A DNA stretch of 11,881 bases from Polaromonas sp. GTDB taxonomy: Bacteria > Pseudomonadota > Gammaproteobacteria > Burkholderiales > Burkholderiaceae_C. The notes beneath the pieces are model-generated. The model was not told where the DNA came from, ran no database searches, and saw only the letters and a program-made list of their open reading frames with translations. Of the stretch, positions 6,603-11,881 are shown piece by piece. The stretch's first letter is position 1, and every line of letters begins with the position of its first letter. Both the position numbers and the translations under genes were made by a program. The DNA is taken from the NCBI GenBank assembly GCA_026786065.1, contig JAJAYS010000129.1, positions 1-11,881 on the forward strand, read 5' to 3'.

Positions 6603-6663
6603 ATACGGGTCCAACCCACTGCACCGGCTCAAAAATCGCCTCAATAATCACATTTTTTCAAAA

Positions 6664-6719
6664 CAAATCGGGCTCTAGCCCAACAAATACGGGCGCAAGC
6701 AGCTCTGTTTTTTATAGCG
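6664..6719. repeat. Dispersed intergenic repeat, copy A
   Basis: The core at 6676-6704 matches 27 of 29 bases with copy B (8340-8368) in the same orientation, and ATAGCG follows at a similar distance in both. A small palindrome, GGGCT-CT-AGCCC (6670-6681), lies at its left edge. Both copies are between genes. I recall very similar sequences scattered through Polaromonas and Rhodoferax-type genomes; that part is memory, not shown here. Confidence 0.65.
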
Positions 6720-6756
6720 GCTCCGCTGCAGCCGGTTGCCGCACGACGTTTTGGTA

Positions 6757-6795
6757 GCGGGCTGAAGGCGGTTTTGCAACGGTTTGGCAGCCCGC
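6757..6795 (-). other. Hairpin downstream of gltD
   Basis: Perfect 8-bp inverted arms (GCGGGCTG at 6757-6764 and CAGCCCGC at 6788-6795) lie 16 nt past the gltD stop, separated by 23 nt. No T-run follows on the minus strand, so this is not a textbook intrinsic terminator. It may protect the 3' end of the gltBD message or work with Rho. Confidence 0.4.
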
Positions 6796-6811
6796 GCCGC
6801 GCGCCGCCAGC

Positions 6812-8290
6812 TCAGCGCGGCAGATCGCTCGCGCCCATCAAAAATTCGTCCACAGAACGGGCTGCCTGGCGGCCTTCGCGGATCGCCCAGACCACCAGGC
6901 TTTGCCCGCGCCGGATGTCGCCGGCGGCAAACACCTTCGGCACATTGGTGGCGTAGCCGCCGGTGAAATCGGTGGTGGCTTTGGCGTTGCCACGGTTGTC
7001 TTTGTCGATGCCGAAGGCGTCAAGCACCGAAGCTACCGGCGAGACGAAACCCATCGCCAGCAGCACCAGGTCGGCCTGCAGGGTTTCTTCAGACCCCGCC
7101 ACTTCGACCATCTTGCCGCCGACCCACTCGACCCGCACCGTCGTCAAGCCGGTGACCTTGCCCTTGTCGCCAATCAACGCCTTGGTCGAAATGGCGAACT
7201 CGCGCTCGCAGCCCTCTTCATGCGACGACGAGGTGCGCAGCTTGATCGGCCAGTAGGGCCAGGTCATGGGCCGGTTTTCTTCGACCGGCGGCTCGGGCAT
7301 CAACTCGAACTGCGTGACGCTGGCCGCACCGTGGCGGTTGCTGGTGCCGACGCAATCGGAGCCGGTGTCGCCGCCGCCGATGACGATGACATGCTTGCCA
7401 GAAGCCGACAGCTGGCCTTTGACCTTGTCGCCGGCGTTGACCTTGTTTTGTTGGGGTAAAAACTCCATCGCAAAATGCACGCCGCCCAGATCGCGGCCCG
7501 GCACCGGCAGGTCACGCGACTGCTCGGAACCGCCGGTCAGAATCACGGCGTCAAAGTCGCGCTGCAGCTGCTTGGGCGTGATGGTTTCTTTCGCCCAGTT
7601 GGTGACTCTCGAGTCTTTGCCAAGCGGATTTTCCAGGCTGCCGATCATTACGCCGGGCCTGAACACGACGCCCTCTTTCTCCATCTGCGCGACGCGGCGG
7701 TCAATGTGGATTTTCTCCATCTTGAAGTCTGGAATGCCGTAGCGCAACAGGCCGCCGATGCGGTCGTTTTTCTCGAACAGCGTGACCGCGTGGCCGACCC
7801 GTACCAGCTGCTGGGCCGCCGCCATGCCGGCCGGGCCAGAACCGACGACGGCGACCTTTTTGCCGGTTTTGTGCCGGGGCAACTGCGGCATCACCCAGCC
7901 CTCTAGCCAGGCGCGGTCGATGATCGCATGCTCGATCGACTTGATGCCGACCGCGTCGTCGTTGACGTTGAGCACGCAAGCCGCCTCGCACGGCGCCGGG
8001 CAGATGCGGCCGGTGAACTCGGGAAAGTTATTGGTGCTGTGCAGCGTGTCGATGGCGTTTTTCCAGTCGGCGCGAAACACCATGTCGTTGAAGTCGGGAA
8101 TGATGTTGTTGACTGGGCAGCCGCTGTTGCAAAACGGCGTGCCGCAGTCCATGCAGCGCACCGCCTGCGTTTTGGCCTGCGCGTCGTCCAGTCCAATGAC
8201 GAACTCCCGGTAGTTCGTCAGCCGCTCCGGGATCGGCTTGTAGCCTTCCACGACGCGCTCATAGTCCATAAAGCCGGTGATTTTTCCCAT
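6812..8290 (-). CDS. gltD: Glutamate synthase (NADPH) small subunit
   Basis: GltD takes electrons from NADPH through FAD and iron-sulfur clusters and passes them to GltB for glutamate synthesis in the cytoplasm. The 492-residue protein has the two N-terminal cysteine groups for 4Fe-4S clusters: C46-x2-C49-x4-C54-x3-C58 and C97-x3-C101-x3-C105. The FAD-binding GSGPAG is at 150-155, the NADPH-binding [10 protein letters not shown] at 303-312, and the second FAD contact [16 protein letters not shown] at 455-470. Length is a little above E. coli GltD (472). The ATG at 8290 begins the usual [12 protein letters not shown] start; the ribosome binding site is weak (GGACG). It follows gltB after 120 nt, in the same direction, and is very probably co-transcribed. 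Confidence 0.97.
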   Translation of the reverse strand: MGKITGFMDYERVVEGYKPIPERLTNYREFVIGLDDAQAKTQAVRCMDCGTPFCNSGCPVNNIIPDFNDMVFRADWKNAIDTLHSTNNFPEFTGRICPAPCEAACVLNVNDDAVGIKSIEHAIIDRAWLEGWVMPQLPRHKTGKKVAVVGSGPAGMAAAQQLVRVGHAVTLFEKNDRIGGLLRYGIPDFKMEKIHIDRRVAQMEKEGVVFRPGVMIGSLENPLGKDSRVTNWAKETITPKQLQRDFDAVILTGGSEQSRDLPVPGRDLGGVHFAMEFLPQQNKVNAGDKVKGQLSASGKHVIVIGGGDTGSDCVGTSNRHGAASVTQFELMPEPPVEENRPMTWPYWPIKLRTSSSHEEGCEREFAISTKALIGDKGKVTGLTTVRVEWVGGKMVEVAGSEETLQADLVLLAMGFVSPVASVLDAFGIDKDNRGNAKATTDFTGGYATNVPKVFAAGDIRRGQSLVVWAIREGRQAARSVDEFLMGASDLPR

Positions 8291-8410
8291 GATGTCGTCC
8301 GATGCGGTTTCAGGTAGTTTCTTGAAGAGTTTCAGCCTTTAGCCCAATAAATACGGGCGCAAACAGCTACAAAGTTAATAGCGAACGCGGCGCCGCACAG
8401 CGCCTCGGCC
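8291..8410. repeat. gltB-gltD spacer with dispersed repeat copy B
   Basis: The 120-nt spacer contains the repeat core at 8340-8368, differing from copy A by two transitions in 29 bases, with ATAGCG following at 8378-8383. Copy B lacks the tight GGGCT/AGCCC palindrome seen beside copy A. I see no promoter or terminator of standard form, so gltB and gltD probably share a transcript that includes this repeat. Confidence 0.65.

Positions 8411-11881
<3,471 letters not shown>

Larger units (their letters stand above)
6254..6811. other. 558-nt gene-free region between gltD and mlaF
   Basis: No open frame here resembles a protein I know. In the direction of transcription the region holds: a GC-rich hairpin after gltD (6795-6757), a dispersed repeat copy (about 6719-6664), an AT-rich patch (about 6710-6627), a block with imperfect inverted ends (6602-6406), a possible -10 box (6307-6302) and a terminator-like hairpin before mlaF (6287-6264). 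Several short frames cross it on both strands, but they follow the repeats and lack ribosome binding sites. Confidence 0.7.

Noticed and set aside
6369..6647. Several short open frames of 70-91 codons on both strands
   Set aside because: They overlap one another within the repeat block, have no ribosome binding sites and read as typical repeat-derived translations.
6716..6727. AGCGG-CT-CCGCT hairpin next to a T-run, as a terminator
   Set aside because: The T-run is on the wrong side of the stem for the plus strand, and on the minus strand the stem is followed by A residues.
5699..6757. A 352-codon open frame on the plus strand running from mlaF into the spacer
   Set aside because: Most of it is antisense to mlaF and the rest crosses repeats; its composition is that of a shadow frame and there is no ribosome binding site.

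Overview
The window is a stretch of ordinary core chromosome from a betaproteobacterium, most likely Burkholderiales, family Comamonadaceae (a Polaromonas/Rhodoferax-like genome is my best guess). The grounds are high GC content, the gene order gltB-gltD-mlaFEDACB-ABC exporter, protein sequences typical of that group, and dispersed repeats of a kind I associate with these genomes. I judged this from the sequence alone, without a database search. Every gene I can support lies on the minus strand, so transcription runs from high to low coordinates.

Region by region, in transcription order. (1) 11881-8411 is gltB, the large subunit of NADPH glutamate synthase; its amino-terminal glutaminase domain lies beyond the window edge. 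(2) 8410-8291 is a 120-nt spacer holding one copy of a dispersed repeat. (3) 8290-6812 is gltD, the small subunit. (4) 6811-6254 is a 558-nt gene-free stretch. It holds a hairpin just after gltD, a second copy of the dispersed repeat, a roughly 197-bp block with imperfect inverted ends, a possible -10 box and a terminator-shaped hairpin directly before mlaF. (5) 6253-2101 is a full Mla lipid-transport operon in the order mlaF, mlaE, mlaD, mlaA, mlaC, mlaB. Several genes overlap by ATGA, and there is a 251-nt gap before mlaC. (6) 2100-1980 is a spacer with a long hairpin and a good sigma70-type promoter almost touching the next start codon. (7) 1979-19 is a two-gene ABC-2 type exporter (ATPase, then permease). 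(8) Positions 16-1 may be the first codons of another gene.

How the genes work together. GltB and GltD form the enzyme that turns glutamine and 2-oxoglutarate into two glutamates. MlaF/MlaE/MlaD/MlaB form the inner-membrane ABC complex, MlaC is the periplasmic phospholipid carrier and MlaA the outer-membrane lipoprotein. Together they keep the outer membrane asymmetric. The ABC-2 pair downstream has no substrate that can be read from sequence.

I found no new system, CRISPR array, prophage, toxin-antitoxin pair, tRNA or rRNA. The features most worth checking are the repeat sequence carried in frame inside gltB, the terminator-like hairpin before mlaF, the near-leaderless promoter of the exporter genes, the two dispersed repeat copies, and the long low-complexity extension on the permease.
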